Shown here in pieces: positions 1 to 12,225 of a stretch of 64,000 nt of DNA; within the stretch, counting starts at the first letter, position 1, and each line of letters begins with the position of its first letter. The notes beneath the pieces are model-generated. The model worked only from the letters and a program-made list of their open reading frames with translations, was not told the DNA's origin and did no database searches. Position numbers and translations under genes: made by a program. The stretch covers positions 97,394,591 to 97,458,590 of the forward strand of contig NC_073303.1 of the NCBI RefSeq assembly GCF_027595985.1, written 5' to 3'. The stretch comes from Sorex araneus (lineage: Eukaryota; Chordata; Mammalia; Eulipotyphla; Soricidae).

Positions 1-354
1 GTTGTTGTTGTTGGTGGTGGTGATGGTGTGTATCTCGCCAAGAATCAAACCCAGGGACTCAGATGCAAATCATGTACTCTTAACACTGAGCGTTTTTGCC
101 TAATGTCGTTTTTAATGCTTCCTTTTGTTTTCCCTTTTTATCCTGCTGTTGTTGTGATGACCTGGGGTTACAGGTCTCAGTTGTGGTGTTCACGCACTTC
201 ACCTGCAGTGCTCACGTACTTTGTTATGGCATCCAAAATGGCAGTGTTGCTCAGATCTTGCTAAGCCTATGGGTTGGTGCAGGGAGCGCACTCATGGCCA
301 CATGTCTACAAGGCAGGTGCTCTACATTCAAACCCCCTTCCTGTTTTTAAAAAG

Positions 355-391
<37 letters not shown>
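355..391 (+). repeat. (TG)n microsatellite
   Basis: About 17 TG units in a CYRIB intron. Confidence 0.95.
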
Positions 392-392
<1 letters not shown>

Positions 393-502
393 TAAAAATT
401 TGTTTGAAATATTTATTACATTAATTCAGTAAGCATTAAGAGACAGGCACTCTGCAAAACTGTTTCATAAAATGATACTGAAGACTCTTACTTTGCACGC
501 AG

Positions 503-619
503 GCAGAAGGAGAAAATGAAGTTAATAATGAGTTGGCAAATCGAATGTCTTTGTTTTATGCTGAGGCGACCCCAATGCTGAAAACCTTAAGTGATGCTAC
601 AACAAAGTTTGTTTCAGAG
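503..619 (+). CDS. CYRIB: CYRIB coding exon a
   Basis: The acceptor is tttgcacgcag and the donor is GAG|gtaagc. The exon has 39 codons in phase 0, beginning AEGENEV and ending KFVSE. Confidence 0.95.
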
Positions 620-3600
620 GTAAGCATTTCCTGGGAAGTAATTTTTTTCCATTCTTCTTTTACCTATCTATAATTGTAATGACCTCAGCAAGATTCCATG
701 ATCATTTTTGTTTTTTTTTCGGGGTAACACCCAGTGGTGCTCAGGGATCACTCCTTGCAGGCTCACTCCCAGCTCTTGAGGCAGGCTTTCAACCCTGAAG
801 AGAACCGAATGAATGGGAAAAATTATTTACCCAATACCCATCAGATAAGAGGTTAATATCCAGGATATGCAAGACATTAGTACAAGAAAAAAACTCAGTT
901 CCATCAAAAAATGGGGAGGAAAAAAATGAACAGAAACTTCCTCAAAAAAAGAATTAGAAATGGCCAAAAGGCACATGAAAAAATGTTCTACATCACTTAT
1001 CATCAGGGAGATGCAAATAAAGACAACAATGTGATACCATCTTACACCACAGAGACTGGCACACATCAAAAAGAACAACAACAACCAGTGCTGGTGTGGA
1101 TACGGGGAGAAAAGGACTCTCCTTCATCGTTGGTTGGGAATGCCGACTGGAAAAAGGGTATCCCAAACAAGGGTATCCCTCGAAAAATTAGAAATTGAGC
1201 TTCCATATGACCCAGCAATACCACTCTTGGGGGTACAAAAAAGCACAGTAGAAAAGACATCTGTACCTGTATACTCGTTGCAGAACTGTTTACAATAGCC
1301 AGAATCTAGAAACAACCGAGTGCCCAAGAGAACAGACGACTGGTTAAAGAAACTTTGGGGGGCTCGAGTGATAGCACAATGGGTAGGGTGTTTGCCTTGC
1401 ACTCGGCCAACCCCAGTTCGATTTCCAGCATCCCATATGGTCCCCCAAGCACTGCCAGGAGTAATTCCTGAGTGCAAAGCCAGGAGTAACCCCTGTGTAT
1501 CGCCGGGTGTGACCCAAAAAGCGAAAAAACAAAAACAAAAACAAAAAACTTTGATACATCTCCACAATGGAATTCTATGCAGCTTTTAGGAAAGATGAGT
1601 CATGAAATTTGATTATAAATGGATTGACATGGAGAGCATCATGCTAAGTGAAATGAGTCAGAAAGTGAGGGACAGACATAGAAGAACTGCACTCATTTGT
1701 GGAATATAAAATAACATAATATGAGACAAACACCCATGGAATAGTAGAGACAAGGGCCAGGAAGATTGTCTCCATTACTTATTAAAGATTTTTATTTTTT
1801 GGTACTGGGGATGTCACCCCAGACCTATAAAACATGCGTTGTATCCTTTAGCTACATCTCATGCTAAATATGAACATACAATTTTAAGTATTACGTCTCA
1901 GTGACAGAATCCTGAGCCTATTCTTTTCATGCTCCTTTCACATACACATTTCACAAACTGAAGTTTACCTTTTTTTTCCCTCCCAGCTTTGCCCTTTCCT
2001 GATTGCATATGCAAATAATTATGGTGTATCCTACATTTATTTCTTTCTCTCCCTGCTCCCTCCCTATTGTCTTCTCCAGCAGGTGGGTCTGGTTGGCATT
2101 CATACCTGCATTCATAGAGGGAAATCCTAGTCCCTCTTTTGCAGACTCTTCAGATTGACCTTCTGCCCTTTCACATGAATTACTGCATTGATAATTCCAA
2201 CTTTCGGGCCTACACTCAATTACACTCAGAGCTTACTCCTGGCTCTGAGTCCAGGGATCACCCCTGGAGGTGTTCAGGGGACCTAATGGGGTGCTGGAGA
2301 TTGAACCTGGATTGGCCATGTGCAAGGCAAATGCCCTACCTGCTGTACTATCACTTTGGCTCTATTCCAACAATCTTGTGTCTTCTGTTCTTGCCTCGCA
2401 TTAGTCCTGTTTTCAAAGAACAGCTAAGTTAAAGCCACATTCCTTTTCTCTTTTGGTAAAAATGTCCTCCAGATAAAATCCACTTGTCTCATGGCTCTCT
2501 GCACCCTCTCTGTTGCTGTAGCTTTATCCAGCTGGAATATAAATTCCTCTCTTCCACATAGTAGGGTCCACTATCTTGCACATAGCTATTTCTCAAGAGT
2601 TTAGAACTGTGCCAAGATTCTAATGTATACCCAAGTTGGTAGTTGGAACCAAATTGTAAAATTGTAGTTTTTTTTTATGGGTAAGGTAGGGTTTAAGTTA
2701 TATGTAAGTTATAACAATTTTTTTTTGTTTCCTATATTTTTGCAGAATAAAAATTTACCAATAGAAAATACTACAGATTGTCTAAGTACCATGGCTAGTG
2801 TATGCAGAGTCATGCTTGAAACGCCGTGAGTATAAACTGATCTTGTCACTTTAACGGATTGTTGAAATGGTTATTTTAGCATGAATATCTCTCATTTGGA
2901 AAGTGGAAATTAAGTACTTGCAAGGTATACAGGTGTTAGTATATGAATAAAACAAAAGTTACTTAGTAGCTTAATGGAGCTTATAATTAAGTGTAAAGTT
3001 AGTTTTCAGAAGCCTCATACCAAGACAACTAAATTCTTCCTCAACAAATAGGGATTTTGTGGTGCCCTTTTAAATGAGATTTTATAGCTCTTTGATTATG
3101 CTTCTCATAAACATTCTCCCTGTTTTTCCAATAAAGAACTTTGTATCTTTTTGAGTAGAGAACTAGAGTTTGTCTTCTACTTATCCTTCCATAGTGAGTA
3201 GTCCCATATTTTCCACACTGACCTGAATTATCTTCTGGATTTCGCTCCTATTTTTGATGTATACCCCAATATTTTCTGACTAGATTTTTCAACAGGCAGA
3301 AAGCACCATCCCCACTTCCAGATTTCTGAGTAATACATGTTTTTGCTAGATTATTTTTCATTTTTATAAAGTTGTTTATTTCTAAACCACTACTAATACA
3401 TCATCTTATTGGAAAGCTTGTGGAATAAGAGGGCAATTATCATCTTCATCCTCTCATTTAAGAGAGTGATATCCTAGGAAACTAAGGGCATTCTATTTTT
3501 AAGTGCACAGTGACCAAACCCCCAAGTGTTTGCTAGAATGTCTCCATACTAGTTTGAGAGTATTAGTACTGTGCCATTTTGCATTAATAGACAAAAGTCC

Positions 3601-6600
3601 TCTATCTTTTATCTCAAATGAGAAGAGTATAATCATAGTTAATTAAAATTAAATTCCAGTAATAATGTGTTTATATTGACTACCCCTTGATAGAAAGGTA
3701 CACTTCATTCTATTTGTTTTTGTGAGTTTTTTTTCCTGCTGTTTTTTTGTTTGCTTGCTTGTTTTTGCTTTTTGGGTCACACCAGGCGATGCATAAGGGT
3801 TGCTCCTGGCTCATGCACTCAGGAATTATCCTGACGGTACTCGGGGGACCATATGGGATGCTGGGAATCAAACCTGGGTCAGCCACATGCAAGGCAAATG
3901 CTCTGCCTGCTGTGCTATCGCTCCAGCCTCCATTCTATTGTACTTGTGACTTTTATCATATTGACTATAACAGCTGTAACAAAGGACCCACCCCAAACTT
4001 CGGCAGTACTTAACTATTTTTAGTGTTGTTCACAAGCAGATGGAATTCCTGAATTACAGGTGTATTTAGGGACAATATGTGACTGAGTACTACTGCACTG
4101 CCTGATTTCTGGGACTCTCTATAGCATGGGCTAGGGGCAGCATTGCATTAGCATCTGTTTGAGACCTTAACAGTAACCATATCAACTGGTGAGTTGAGTC
4201 AACTCATTAACTGGTGATATACCTCTTCCAACTATATCTTCTTCTCTCTCCAGAGAATACAGAAGCAGATTTACAAATGAAGAGACGGTGTCATTCTGCT
4301 TGAGGGTAATGGTTGGGGTCATAATACTCTATGATCATGTACACCCAGTGGGAGCGTTTGCCAAAACTTCAAAAATTGATGTAAGTTATTTTATGTAGTG
4401 ATGGATGTTTCCATAGATATTGGTCATGGGCTTTTAAGAGTTGGCAGACTGTATCTTGCCATAGAACTAAGTTTCTAGCTTATTGTAATGGTGGATATTG
4501 GTCTCCTGCTATCTTGCTGTAGTTCTTACAATCTGGATAGAGTAGAACGATGAAAAGATAATGATTATTTTCTTGAGAGTGTTTCCTTGTAGCAATACCT
4601 CAGTTATATGTGTTTTTTGGGATGTATTTGTCAATATAAATATCTATTAGATACTATAAGAGCTTTTAGAACTTGTATCCTTCTATTCCATTGTTCCAAA
4701 ACCTTTTGAGCAAAGTACTTGCAAATGTATATGAGAAGTCAGTTGAAGTGCTGCAGTGGAAAAATTTGAAGACTTTATTTTCCTTTTCCCCTGTCATAAA
4801 AATTTGTTGCTATCACATGTATTTCCTTTTATCTACATTAGACACTTTTTTCCTTTTCTTTTTTGGGCCATATCTGTCAGCTTGCTCCTGGCTTTGTGCC
4901 AGGGATCGCTCCTGGCGAGGCGTGGAGGGGTGCCATATGTGTTCTTGTACCTGTGTATTACTGCTTTGGCCCCACTTTATAAAACTTAAATTAGGAATAA
5001 ATTTTGGTTTCTGCGTTTGGTAATTACTCTCCTAATTCTTTCACATCTGGTTCTTTTGATTACATACAGCCAGTGTTTGGCTAAAGCTCTCTTCCACTGT
5101 CCCTCTCACAGGAATCCTGGCTCTAAACATTTTATATTTAGATTGCTGCTGGCTAGCTAGTCCTTTGCTTTCATCCTCTGTAATGCACTATAGCACTGTA
5201 GCACTGTCGTCCTGTTGTTCATTGATTTGCTCAAGTGGGCACCAGTAACGTCTCCATTGTGAGACTTGTCGTTACTGTGTTTGGCATATCGAATACGCCA
5301 CAGGTAGCTTGCCAGGCTCTGCTGTGCGGGCGGGATATTCTTGGTAGCTTGCTGGGCTCTCTAAGAGGGATGGAGGAATCGAACCCAGGATGGCCATGTG
5401 CAAAGCAAACGCCCTACCCGTCATGCTATCGCTCCAGTCTATCCTCTGTAATGACAAAGAGTGAACTTGTTTTTCAAGTGATTACTGGGTCCCAGGAACT
5501 TTACATTTGTTCTTGCACATAACTCTGAAAATGCCCCTAGGATATAGGTATTATCTTCTCTACTGATAGAGAAATTAAACTTTAGGGGAAATTGAAGTGT
5601 GGTTGCTGTATAAATGGTAGAATGGGAATTTTGAGTCTGCATCTCCTAGGCTTCCAAAGCCCATGTTATTTGTGCTATGGCAGCTTATCACAATAACCAG
5701 GCTAATGTTTATTTATCATCTGCACCAAGGTAACCTATTACCAGTTCCTGCTATTAGACTTGTCAACTCCAAGAAATAATCTTGATTTTCTTAAGCATTA
5801 GTCCTATACAGGTTTTTTCGGTTCAGCAAAATTCTGGTCTCTGTGGGATACAAATTTTGTTTTGACTTTCATGTACCTTGACAACTCCTTTTTTACTTGT
5901 TAACATGTTCATCTGTTCCTTAAAGGTGATCCAACACCTTTCTGGGAAATGGACCAGTAGACCAGACCCTCAGTTTATCATGGTGTTGGTCATGCTGTGT
6001 TTGACTAGTTTGGTTCTCAAAAAATTTGATTTGAAAAATTGAGACTAATTCCACTTGAGTAAATTTTTCTTTTTAACTCCCCTGTTCTAAGAATGATTAT
6101 CTTGGTGTTTCTCAGAGGTAATCTCTCAGAGATAATTTCTCAGAAGTTCTGGGGTTGGAGTGATAGTGCAGTGGGGAGGCTTTTCCCTTGCACACAGCTG
6201 ACCTGGGTTTGATCTCCGGCATTTCATATGGTCCCCAGGCACCACCAGGAGTAATTCCTGAGTACAGAGACAGGAGTAACTCTTGAGCATTGCCTAGTGT
6301 GACCCCAAAACAAAACCAAATTTCCATCCTGTGTTGAATACTAGGTGATAAAAAGAGGTGTTTTTACCTTCCCTGTTTCTTTTTCTTCTTAGATGAAAGG
6401 TTGTATCAAAGTTCTTAAGGATCAGCCTCCTAATAGTGTAGAAGGTCTTCTAAATGCTCTCAGGTATGTGTCATTAGAGAAAGTGTTTCTAAATATAAAT
6501 AGCATAAAGGATATGAGTCTGAATGTTCAAGTTACGGATTTGAAGGTCTTGGATGCTTATTGGTAATCTTGCTTTAAAATACTGGTTACTGTATTTTTAT

Positions 6601-9175
6601 AGTGTGTGTGTGAGCACGGAGGGAGGGGTGTTGCAGGGATTGTATGTGCACAAGTAAGAATGGCAATGTCATTTCTTTGTTAGAGGCTGGGTTTTACTTT
6701 TTGCCCCTCTTGAAGCATTGACTGAGTTTATTTTTCAGTGAGAGTAATCATACTATAATCACAAATAAAACTCAGAAAAAAGAAAAATTTAGAAAAATTA
6801 AATCTCCCTGTTTTGAAATAAATCCTTTAACTCTGTGATAGGTATGCACTGCTGAGTTTTTTCCTTTATACCAACCAGTTGTAGCAATGTTAATGCTTCA
6901 CTCATATCATTCATAAAGGGGGTTTTCTAGGGCCAGCAAGACAGCTCAAAGGATTGGAGTGTATGCCTAGAAAGTGGAGGTCTCCGTAGTTTGGTAGTCC
7001 CCCCAGCACCCCATTGTTGGGCCTGAGCACAGAACTATCAGGCCTGCATAGTTGTGTCAAGTATCACCTGAGCAGTTCTTGGGAAGACACCTTACCCCCC
7101 CAAAATTTAAAAGAAGTGCCAGAGAGATAGAATGATGGGCACCGGCCTTCCATGTAGGCAACCCAGGTGTGATCCCTTAGGCACCACCAGGAGCCATCTC
7201 TGAGCACAGAGTCAGGAGTAAGCCCAGCACACTGATGAGTATGCATGCACACACACATGCGTGCACAAGCATGTATGCACATGCACACTGCCCCCCCCCA
7301 AATCAAATGAAAAAGGCATTTTTCTAATTCCTAAAAGTTCCTAACAATCATTTATATATACCTCTAAAGTGCAATGATATTTCTTGAATTACTTTATTAG
7401 TTAATTAGCCAATTACTAGAGATGATCATTCTGACATTTTCCTCAGTACCCAACTGTCACGGAATCACGATCACGAAATCCCGTTAATCACCGATTTCTC
7501 GGGCGGGCTCAGTAACATCTCATTTTGTCCTTTCCCTGAGATCTTAGAAATCTATCTCAACTTGGCCCTCCTAACGATGTTGCACTGGGGGCTCTTCAGG
7601 GTCAGGGGAATGAGATCCAGCTTGTTACTGGATTTTACATATAACTACACCATGGGAAGCTTGCAAGGCTGTCTGTCCCATGTGGGCAGGAAACTCTCAG
7701 AAGATTGCCATTTTCTCCCAGAGGGAGAAGTAGGCTAAAGATATTGCTTCTGGGAGCTTGCTTTTAAGTCTCTCTCTGGATGTTGGCCATTGATGGGATT
7801 ACACACACCTGGGTTCCTCTGCCGGTACCTTCATGCATGAGGCCTGTCCGAACGTGTGGAGAGGGGCCTTCAGCATGGCTGTAGCTAGGTTCCGGAGGTC
7901 TTTGGCCACTGGGAGCTCTGCTCGGGGTGGGGAGGGAAACTGGAGCCCATCCCCTCCGAGGGGCCCCAGGGAAGACAGCCAGGCGTGTGGGCAAGAGACT
8001 CTTTGCCAACTGTCAGCAACCTAAAATTTTGAAATAGGAGTGTAACTGCGTACAAACAGACATTGTATATTTTTGTGGTAACTTCCAGTGGAAATTTTCT
8101 GTGGAATCACTAATTTAATAATCTGTAGTTAAGAGAAAGCAAGAAAACATGCCTAGCATTCTCCAAAGCCAGTGGAGAAATGGAAATGCCTTTCTTTGAT
8201 CACAAGTGAAAGAGACTTAGAACTGGAAATTAGTGCTAGGTAATTGCTTTTTTTCATTAAAGAGTAAAGGGATGGACAGATAGTATAGGAGCTAAGATAC
8301 TTGTGAAGCCCAGATGGCCACATAATGGTCCCCAAGCACTGCCAGGGGTCACTTTTGAGCATAGAGCCAGAAATAGTCCTGTTTGAGCACCACTGGGTCT
8401 GACCCAACAGACTAACTCCCCCCACCCCACCCTCCAAGAAAGAAAAACCCAACAAATAAATTCAGAAGTTGAAAAGCATTATGCACTTGGAAAAAGACTT
8501 TACCCTTCCCTCCAGTCTTACCTCTGTTTTTGCCATGACTAGAGGCTGCACACATATTTGGTTGTGTTAGGTTGTGTTGGGTTGTGGTACCTGCACATTA
8601 TTTTAGTTTTAATGCAGAGAGATCACATCCTTTAATTACAGGGCTCGTGCATACCAGGTCCTGGGATAGGAGGAGTGGGGGAGCCAGGTATCAACATGTA
8701 CTGGTCAAAAACCACAGACAGTAGAGCAGCTCGGTATGACAGGCACACCTGCCAGGGTCATGGTTGGCACGTGTAGGCAGCATTGGGAATCAAACCCATG
8801 GCCTTATGCTTGCAAGCCGACACCTCAGCCACTGAGCCATCTCCTGGCCACTTGATCAGAGTGTGATGTGGCTCTCCTTGACACTGTCCAGGGACTCGCT
8901 TGAAATTGTTTATCATCATGTTCCACAGAAGTAGCAAGAACTGGTGCCTATATGGGTGGATAGGAACAGTTCCTGAGTTGCTTGCAGCACATTACATTTC
9001 ATTGTCATTTTAGAAGACTTGCCTGACGAATTGAATCCACTGCAGTGATGCTTCTTTAAAATCAGTGTTTTTCTTGTTTTTTGTTTTGTTTTTTTTGTCT
9101 TCGCTTTTAAGGTACACAACAAAACATTTGAATGATGAGACTACCTCCAAGCAAATTAAATCCATGCTGCAATAA
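503..9175 (+). CDS. CYRIB: CYRIB (FAM49B), 3' part of gene: last five coding exons
   Basis: CYRIB binds active Rac1 and restrains the WAVE/SCAR actin-nucleation complex at the leading edge. Five exons (503-619, 2746-2825, 4254-4380, 6393-6463, 9112-9175) have consensus splice sites and join in phase to 152 codons plus TAA. They encode the C-terminal half of the DUF1394/CYRI domain. Recognisable motifs include [38 protein letters not shown] and the terminus IKSMLQ. As remembered, the protein is identical or nearly identical to human CYRIB (324 aa), so this is about residue 173 to the end. The N-terminal myristoylation site and the Rac1-contact arginines lie upstream of the window. CYRIA is the close paralogue; the C-terminal sequence favours CYRIB, as does the GSDMC neighbourhood. 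No lesions were seen. Confidence 0.95.
715..800 (-). mobile_element. SINE 3' fragment
   Basis: Partial antisense copy of the tRNA-derived SINE ('cagtggtgctcagggatcactcc'). Confidence 0.6.
810..1765 (+). mobile_element. L1 fragment, 3' end of ORF2, split by a SINE
   Basis: Plus-strand L1 ORF2 C-terminal sequence (for example [24 protein letters not shown] and a degraded zinc-knuckle region), interrupted at 1358-1545 by a SINE. It ends near 1765 in the ORF2 3' region. The reading frame is broken. Confidence 0.85.
1358..1545 (+). mobile_element. Shrew tRNA-derived SINE inserted in L1
   Basis: tRNA-like head with A-box and B-box (GTTCGATTTCC), body 'catcccatatggtcccc', and an A-rich tail. An 8-bp target duplication AAACTTTG flanks it (1350-1357 and 1546-1553). 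Confidence 0.9.
2198..2368 (-). mobile_element. tRNA-derived SINE
   Basis: Antisense copy with body and tRNA head ('gcaaggcaaatgccctacc'), moderately diverged. Confidence 0.8.
2746..2825 (+). CDS. CYRIB: CYRIB coding exon b
   Basis: A T-rich tract and tgcag acceptor precede [14 protein letters not shown]. The donor is CC|gtgagt and the exon ends in phase 2 within a proline codon. Confidence 0.95.
3715..3930 (-). mobile_element. tRNA-derived SINE
   Basis: Full antisense copy ending in 'gctatcgctccagcc', flanked by CATTCTATT at 3706-3714 and 3931-3939. Confidence 0.88.
4254..4380 (+). CDS. CYRIB: CYRIB coding exon c
   Basis: The acceptor ctctccag completes the split proline codon, followed by [14 protein letters not shown]. 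The exon ends KTSKID|gtaagt in phase 0. Confidence 0.95.
4855..4975 (-). mobile_element. SINE, diverged
   Basis: Antisense body 'gctcctggctttgtgccagggatcgctcctgg' lacking part of the head. Confidence 0.6.
5186..5440 (-). mobile_element. Composite tRNA-head/RTE-terminus SINE
   Basis: On the minus strand it reads: tRNA head (same as the ordinary SINE), then RTE 5' UTR sequence ('agcttgccaggctctgctgtgcgggcggga' on plus), then the RTE 3' end and a CAGTGCTA-type octamer tail. ATCCTCTGTAATG is duplicated exactly on both sides (5173-5185 and 5441-5453). Confidence 0.88.
6151..6320 (+). mobile_element. tRNA-derived SINE
   Basis: Plus-strand copy from 'ggggttggagtgatagtgcag' to an A-rich tail, in the last CYRIB intron but one. 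Confidence 0.85.
6393..6463 (+). CDS. CYRIB: CYRIB coding exon d
   Basis: The acceptor is ttcttcttag. The exon encodes [20 protein letters not shown] and ends in phase 2 (AG|gtatgt). Confidence 0.95.
6928..7300 (+). mobile_element. Two old, diverged SINE copies in tandem
   Basis: 'gggccagcaagacagctcaaagg' and 'agtgccagagagatagaatg' each begin a degraded tRNA-like SINE; the second ends in a CA/TG-rich tail near 7240-7290. Confidence 0.55.
7445..8025 (-). mobile_element. Longer RTE-ended composite repeat
   Basis: It starts with a degraded RTE 3' tail ('actgtcac...tcagtaacatctc') and continues with sequence shared with 44245-44455 and 63850-64000 ('gatgttgcactgggggctcttcagggt'), then about 250 bp of GC-rich body. 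The open frames across it are not convincing genes. Confidence 0.55.
8265..8455 (+). mobile_element. SINE, diverged
   Basis: 'gatggacagatagtataggagctaag' head, 'ggtccccaagcactgccaggggtcac' body and A-rich tail. Confidence 0.65.
8600..8870 (-). mobile_element. Old SINE-like remnant
   Basis: The stretch 'gggaatcaaacccatggccttatgcttgcaagcc...gagccatctcctggcc' resembles an ancient antisense tRNA head. Confidence 0.35.
9112..9175 (+). CDS. CYRIB: CYRIB terminal coding exon with stop
   Basis: The acceptor is cttttaag. The split arginine codon is completed and the exon encodes [20 protein letters not shown] followed by TAA at 9173-9175. Confidence 0.95.
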
Positions 9176-9855
9176 CAGTTCTGGAATAAGCACCTGCTGT
9201 AGAAGACAGTATTCTGCAATGACTGAGAATGCACAGTTTTTTAGTGATTGCAATTACTATCTCATTTACTCTTGCTTTTTATTTCTTTCCTCTGTTCCTC
9301 TTCCCTCTTTTTTAATCATGTTCTTGTTCTTAAGACTTCTTTTCTGTGCCAAAATCAGTAAAGTTATACTCGGAAGGGATCTTGTCCTTTTAAACAGGCC
9401 ATCTGAGGCAGCTAAATATGCATTGCATTTGGGTCTCTACTGAGGAAAAAAAATCTGTGACTTGAACTAAATATTTTTAAATGTGGATTTTTTTTGAAAA
9501 CTAATATTTAATATTGCTTCTCCTGCATGGCAAACTGCCTATTCTGCTATTTAAAAACCCTTGATGACTTTATTTTCTACTGCCGCTTTTTTCATGTGCA
9601 GCCAAAATGAAAATGTTTAAATTAACTGTGTTGTACAAATGGTACCTAACACAAACTTTTTTAAATTAGTAAGACTCTTGTTTAAAGTTTTAAGTTTGCA
9701 TTTTGACTTTTTTTTGTAAGGATGTATGTTGTGTGTTTAACCTTTATTAACTAATGTTAAAAACTGTGATGTGTGCGTAGATTATTACGTATGCATGTTC
9801 CTGTTTAAGAATGGCTGTTGATGATAAAAATAAAAATCAGCTTTCATTTTTCTAA
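9176..9855 (+). other. CYRIB: CYRIB 3' UTR
   Basis: This AT-rich, repeat-free stretch follows the CYRIB stop and runs to the first canonical poly(A) signal. The lack of SINE or L1 insertions here, in a window full of them, suggests the UTR is constrained. Confidence 0.75.
9829..9834 (+). terminator. CYRIB: CYRIB poly(A) signal AATAAA
   Basis: AATAAA is followed about 20 nt later by T-rich and then GTG-rich sequence, as expected of a cleavage and polyadenylation site. Further distal sites are possible. Confidence 0.75.
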
Positions 9856-10149
9856 GTGTGGCTTGGTTTACTGATGTTTTGTTTTTAGACTTCTAAAGCT
9901 TTCCCCCTATATATTTTTTATGGAATGCATATACACATTATATAATTTTCCCTTAAGGGGAGAACTGGGTGTCTTAAATAGTATTTTTGTTTATAGTTGT
10001 CTCTGTGCAAAATTTTAATTGTTTTTGCAAATCTTGATAATGCAATAAGATCAGTGATTTTGTCATAAACTTATTACCATTTCTTCATGATTTACTTTTG
10101 TATGGATTTTAGTAATAGAAGGGAAATTATATACTTTCATGATTAGCAG

Positions 10150-11300
10150 TTACCATGAGTGAGAAGGTAACATTGTGACAGCAAGAGTGTGGAAGGAAGA
10201 CCAGCCCTTAATAGAGTGAGAGGAAGAGAGTAACTCTGAGGGGTACTTCTCAGGAGAGGATTGAAGACCATGATATTGGTGGGAGCAGTGAGCATGTTTA
10301 GTAATTTAAGGTCATAAGACCGTAATCATGACTTTCCAGTCTCATGATTGAGGGGAGCTGGTTAAAGGTGTTTGGAATAGCCATTCTGGTGGTTAAGTGA
10401 GAGGAATGGCTGAACTGGGATGTAATCACGAGACGTAATTACAGGAAATTGTCCTGCGGCTCCCATCAGAAGCCTGCTTGACGGCACACAGTCCCAGCAG
10501 CCACAGCCCGTGCCAGGCGTCTTGCTGACAACTTCCATGTTTTCCAGCTTCACATCCAGCCAGACTGTGTGCATTGCTGTGTGTGGCGTCATGCTACTAT
10601 AATTCTCATCTGACTGGTCCCTGAACACATCCTCTCCTCCTCCTCCTCATGCTCAGCAGATACCAGCTCTCATTTGTCAAGGACCACGTTGTCCTTGAAA
10701 ACTGTCCTTAAATGCTTAACAGAGTCTTCCAGGTTGATGATGGCATTTACCCTTAAGGCACTAAGCATATCGCAGTGGCTTCCTCAAAAGTTACACCCAT
10801 CTGGAACCTGGAAAATGTGACCAACTTTATTTGGAACAAAAGGGCTTTTATAGGTGAAATGATCTGGAGATGAGACCAGCCTGGATTTGGAAGGGCCCTG
10901 ACAGGGAGAAGACCGTGTAAGAGAGAAGGAAAGGGGACTGAACACAAGGCCATATGAAGCCGGTGAGCGGTGTGGCTCTAAGCCCAGGAACCAAGAAGTA
11001 GGGCCAGAGTTGTGGAAGACCTCCCCAGAACTTCTGGAGTTAACCAACCCAGCCAGCACTTTTTGATTTCAGACTCCTACTTCCGGGACTGGGAGAGGAG
11101 AATCTCTGTTGCACTCAGTTTGCCATCCAGTTTGTGGTGATTGGTTATGGCAACACACGTATCTCATCAGATACCTCCAATATCTGACTGCACTTCAGAA
11201 TATCCTTTCTGAGACTGAGAACTTGAGAGAAAGCTTTGACTGATCTTTCTTCAGTGTCCCAAGGACATTGTCCAGAACCCAAATTTGGGTAGGTGCCAAG
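10150..11300 (-). other. Unique sequence, possible decayed retrocopy of an unrecognised gene
   Basis: The interval carries no shrew SINE or L1. The minus strand shows protein-like but stop-interrupted stretches (NAIINLEDSVKHLRTVFKDN; WLDVKLENMEVV; VLGTLKKDQSKLSLKF). I could not assign a parent, and coding origin is only suspected. Confidence 0.25.
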
Positions 11301-11849
11301 TTGAATGTTTGAATCGAGTGTGAATGGATACAGAAAAGTAAAGGCAGCTGGAATAGAGAATTATGGCTGTGGCCTTTGCAGTTAAGTGGCTCATACTCTG
11401 CATATTGAAGAATAAGTGGGAAAATCTCTTTTAACTCTTGCAGGGTTAGCAGACTGGTCCAGTCTGCTGTCCACCTGTTAATGTACAGCCTGTGAACTAA
11501 GAATAGTTTTTACATTTTTAAAACATTGAAAAAAACGCAAAAAATATTTTGTGTTGTGTAAAGTATATAAATTCAAATTCCAGTGTCCATAAATAAAATT
11601 TTATTGGAACATGGTCTCATTTGTTTTCATGTTATTTATGGCTACTACACACTGTGTTCTTGTGACACAGACCGTCTGTCCCTCAGAAGCTGGTTTACTA
11701 GCTGTCTGACCCATTATAAAAATTGCCCAATCCTGCCTCTACGTACAGGTTTATTGGAGACCCTCATACAATGGAAGTACAGTGCTATAAATAATGAAAA
11801 GAACCTTGCTTGCTGACAGGAAATGAATTTCATTTCAGGTCTAATACTC

Positions 11850-11965
11850 AGAGGCCAGAGAGTAGAGCAGATTGGGCACTGTGCCTTGCATATGGCTGAC
11901 CTGGGTTTGGTTCCTGGCACCACACATGGTTCTCTGAGCAACGCCAGATGTGGGCTCAGAACAAA
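11850..11965 (+). mobile_element. SINE, diverged and short
   Basis: 'gaggccagagagtagagcag' head and 'acctgggtttggttcctggcacc' B-box region. Confidence 0.55.
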
Positions 11966-12225
11966 ACTGCACTAAGTACCTGTTAAGAGCCTGTTTAGCT
12001 GGTGGAAATTGGGGCTTTCAGAGAAGAAAGAGCAGAGCGTTTTTGGCTGTGCAAGGTGGTTGGCCTGTGTTCTTGCCTTCCCCACAAAGGGAAGCCCATG
12101 TCAAACACATCAGCACAGGAAGTCAGTTAAAGCTATCCTGGCCTGCCTTCTCCCTCTGCCCTCAGACATGTCTCCCAGAGCACTATATAGCTTGTCTGCA
12201 ACCCCTCGGAATGGGGTGCTGATCA

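Noticed and set aside
7764-8024. Overlapping GC-rich frames on both strands
   Set aside because: They lie inside a repeat family also present elsewhere in the window; no domain was recognised.
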